Origin: Methanosarcina barkeri str. Wiesmoor
GTDB taxonomy: Archaea; Halobacteriota; Methanosarcinia; Methanosarcinales; Methanosarcinaceae
DNA: 64,000 nucleotides
NCBI RefSeq assembly: GCF_000969985.1
Contig: NZ_CP009526.1
Span: 3,100,001 to 3,164,000, forward strand
Direction: 5' to 3'
Numbering within the stretch: the stretch's first letter is position 1; the number at the start of each line of letters is the position of its first letter. Both the position numbers and the translations under genes were made by a program. A model generated the notes under the pieces. The model was not told the DNA's origin, ran no database searches, and saw only the letters and a program-made list of their open reading frames with translations. Below are positions 62,642 to 64,000 of the stretch, one piece after another.

Positions 62642-63739
62642 TTATACTTTCAAACGTTCCAACATCATTTCTGTGTCAGGTCTATGATCAAAAAGGTTAG
62701 GATATTTCTCTTTAAGTAATGAGCGTAGAGTCTCATTTAATCTTGCGCCGTGAAGTGTTTTCACTTTAGAAAGCATATCAATATCTAAGTTTCTAGCTCC
62801 ATAGAGATTAGCATCAGTAAAATCAGCACTTTCAAGTTTAGCCCCAAAACATTCGCTTCTTTCAAGATGAGCCTGTCTAAAATAAGCATGTTTTAGGCTA
62901 GCCACTGTAAAAGTAGCATCTTCTAGATGAGCCCTCCTAAATTTTGCCCATTCAAGATGAGATGCTGCGAAATTGGCTCCTTCTAAATGAGCATCTATAA
63001 AAATAGCACCGTGCAGATAAGACCCTCTAAAACATGCTCCTTCAAGATGAAATCCCTTAAAATTAGCTCCCATAAGATAAACATCTTGCAAATTTAGTCG
63101 GTTTGATTCTCCGTTAGAAAAATACTTTTGGCGTCTTCCGATCACAGTAAGGATAGCTTGAATATCTAAAGGCAATTTTCTTTCATTTATCTTTTCGGAA
63201 TTTGCGTTTTCATTAGCTTGAAAATCAATAGATTCAGGTTCATATGTCAGGGATTTTCCTTTTATTTGAAGATTAACACCACTATTTTTTCTAATATAAG
63301 CTGTTAAAATTTCTAGTACTGGCGAGTAATATTCTTCAGACTCACTTGCAATTTTTTCGAGGGCATATATTCCTCCCAATCTTATTTCAAGCTCTGTTCT
63401 ACCTAATTGATCGACTGCCCGGGTAAAACGCTCAGTTATTTGCTCTTGTTTAGCTATCTCTAGACTCTTCTGGGTAGCTTTTAGATTATCCTCTGCAATG
63501 TTTATTCGCTTCCAGCTCAGATAAACTCCATATAAAATAGCAATGCCACCAAATGCCTGAGTAAGAGTTACACGATATTGATTTTCTAAAGTCGCCATTT
63601 CGGAGATAGTTATTCCGAAACTAAACTGATAGACTGCCAATATTGGAAGAAACCACCAGATCAGTCCAATGATGATAAAACCGATAATTAGAAGAGCTAC
63701 TTTAATAACGAGATGAATCACTTTATATTTCTTTTTCAT
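62642..63739 (-). CDS. Pentapeptide-repeat protein with two N-terminal membrane helices
   Basis: 365 residues. Two membrane helices at the start (VIHLVIKVALLIIGFIIIGL, LIWWFLPILAVYQFSFG) and an amphipathic region (GGIAILYGVYLSWKRINIAE) precede a helical linker. From about residue 205 to 320 is a run of A(D/N)LxX pentapeptides, such as LQDVYLMGANFKGFHLEGAC, FRGSYLHGAIFIDAHLEGAN and AKFRRAHLEDATFTVASLKH, forming a right-handed beta-helix. Many Methanosarcina and bacterial proteins share this layout. Function unknown. Probably cotranscribed with the interrupted gene 56 bases downstream. Confidence 0.88.
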   Translation of the reverse strand: MKKKYKVIHLVIKVALLIIGFIIIGLIWWFLPILAVYQFSFGITISEMATLENQYRVTLTQAFGGIAILYGVYLSWKRINIAEDNLKATQKSLEIAKQEQITERFTRAVDQLGRTELEIRLGGIYALEKIASESEEYYSPVLEILTAYIRKNSGVNLQIKGKSLTYEPESIDFQANENANSEKINERKLPLDIQAILTVIGRRQKYFSNGESNRLNLQDVYLMGANFKGFHLEGACFRGSYLHGAIFIDAHLEGANFAASHLEWAKFRRAHLEDATFTVASLKHAYFRQAHLERSECFGAKLESADFTDANLYGARNLDIDMLSKVKTLHGARLNETLRSLLKEKYPNLFDHRPDTEMMLERLKV

Positions 63740-63805
63740 TTATCTCAATGTAGTTAAGATCATATGTTAGTTATAAATCACTCGAAATTTTTCGTTTGTC
63801 TTCGA

Positions 63806-63955
63806 TGTTTCTACTCTCCTCTTTTCTGCTTCTCTCTATACTATGCTTTTCTAAACTCATCCATTTTAAATGCTATGTGAATATAGAATATTTTGTCGAT
63901 TAACCCCCATCAAATGCAGAAATAGTGTACGAAATATATAGGCACTTTTCTCAGT
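63806..63955. repeat. Diverged direct repeat (partner at 58050-58200)
   Basis: Shares TTTTCTGCTTCTCTCTATAC-type pyrimidine text, TTTTCTAAACTCA, CATCAAATG and CACTTTTCTC with the partner, same strand and spacing. It lies upstream of the pentapeptide gene on the opposite strand. Confidence 0.55.
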
Positions 63956-64000
63956 GACTATTAATGTTGGTTTTTATCCCATAATAACAGTACAAAAATT

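Overview
The window is chromosomal DNA of a Methanosarcina (Methanosarcinales, Archaea), most like the M. barkeri/M. mazei/M. acetivorans group. Lineage signs are RadA recombinase, a two-ring CDC48/VAT ATPase, tRNA-Ile2 agmatinylcytidine synthase TiaS, archaeal phosphopantetheine adenylyltransferase, methanogenesis marker protein 11, DUF1699 and DUF1673 proteins, and the purN-glyA-folD-metF set described for Methanosarcina. Genes are separated by long AT-rich spacers full of short tandem repeats. Several genes look leaderless, with a TATA box about 25-30 bases before the ATG; others have good ribosome-binding sites.

Layout. 1-3.1 kb: housekeeping genes (coaD, radA, an HAD phosphatase). 3.2-17.3 kb: an accessory stretch, nearly all on the minus strand. 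It holds stand-alone small-molecule-modifying enzymes (two GNAT proteins, three SAM methyltransferases, GrpB, cupin, transglutaminase, two GyrI-like proteins, one of them fused to a TrmO domain), two PRC-barrel proteins, a secreted KYDGKN-repeat protein, and decayed copies of some neighbours. 17.5-24.0 kb: core genes (cdc48, nadE, tiaS, an HTH regulator). 24.2-32.6 kb: the tetrahydrofolate (H4F) locus purN, glyA, folD, a dihydropteroate-synthase-like gene, metV, metF and a divergent CofE-family ligase. Together these could make and use H4F beside the tetrahydrosarcinapterin of methanogenesis; the CofE paralog is a good candidate for the glutamate-adding (FolC2) step. 33-49.3 kb: a Gly/Cys-rich mini-protein, thioredoxin, DUF1699, an MBL-fold protein, an EMC6-like membrane protein, a large LRR-Roc-COR (Roco) GTPase, mobA and a mobB-moaE fusion, radC, an Isf-type flavoprotein, mmp11 and an IorA-like TPP enzyme.

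49.3-64 kb is a worn accessory region. A DUF2971 gene is split by an IS701-family element. A membrane-protein gene is split by a 130-bp MITE whose 3-bp target duplication can be read directly, and removing the MITE restores the reading frame. Also present are a dead DUF433-DUF5615 module and fragments of IS66-like and IS256 transposases. Five same-strand copies of a structured repeat (GCCCG...GAA...CGGGC hairpin) recur here, usually just 3' of a gene. It shows one compensatory base change and is the best candidate in the window for an undescribed RNA or REP-like element. Intact genes here include a YggS-type PLP protein, a double-CDGSH protein, a 49-residue membrane peptide with its own terminator, DUF1673, an HxlR regulator divergent from an alpha/beta hydrolase, and a pentapeptide-repeat membrane protein.

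No tRNA, rRNA or CRISPR array was found.
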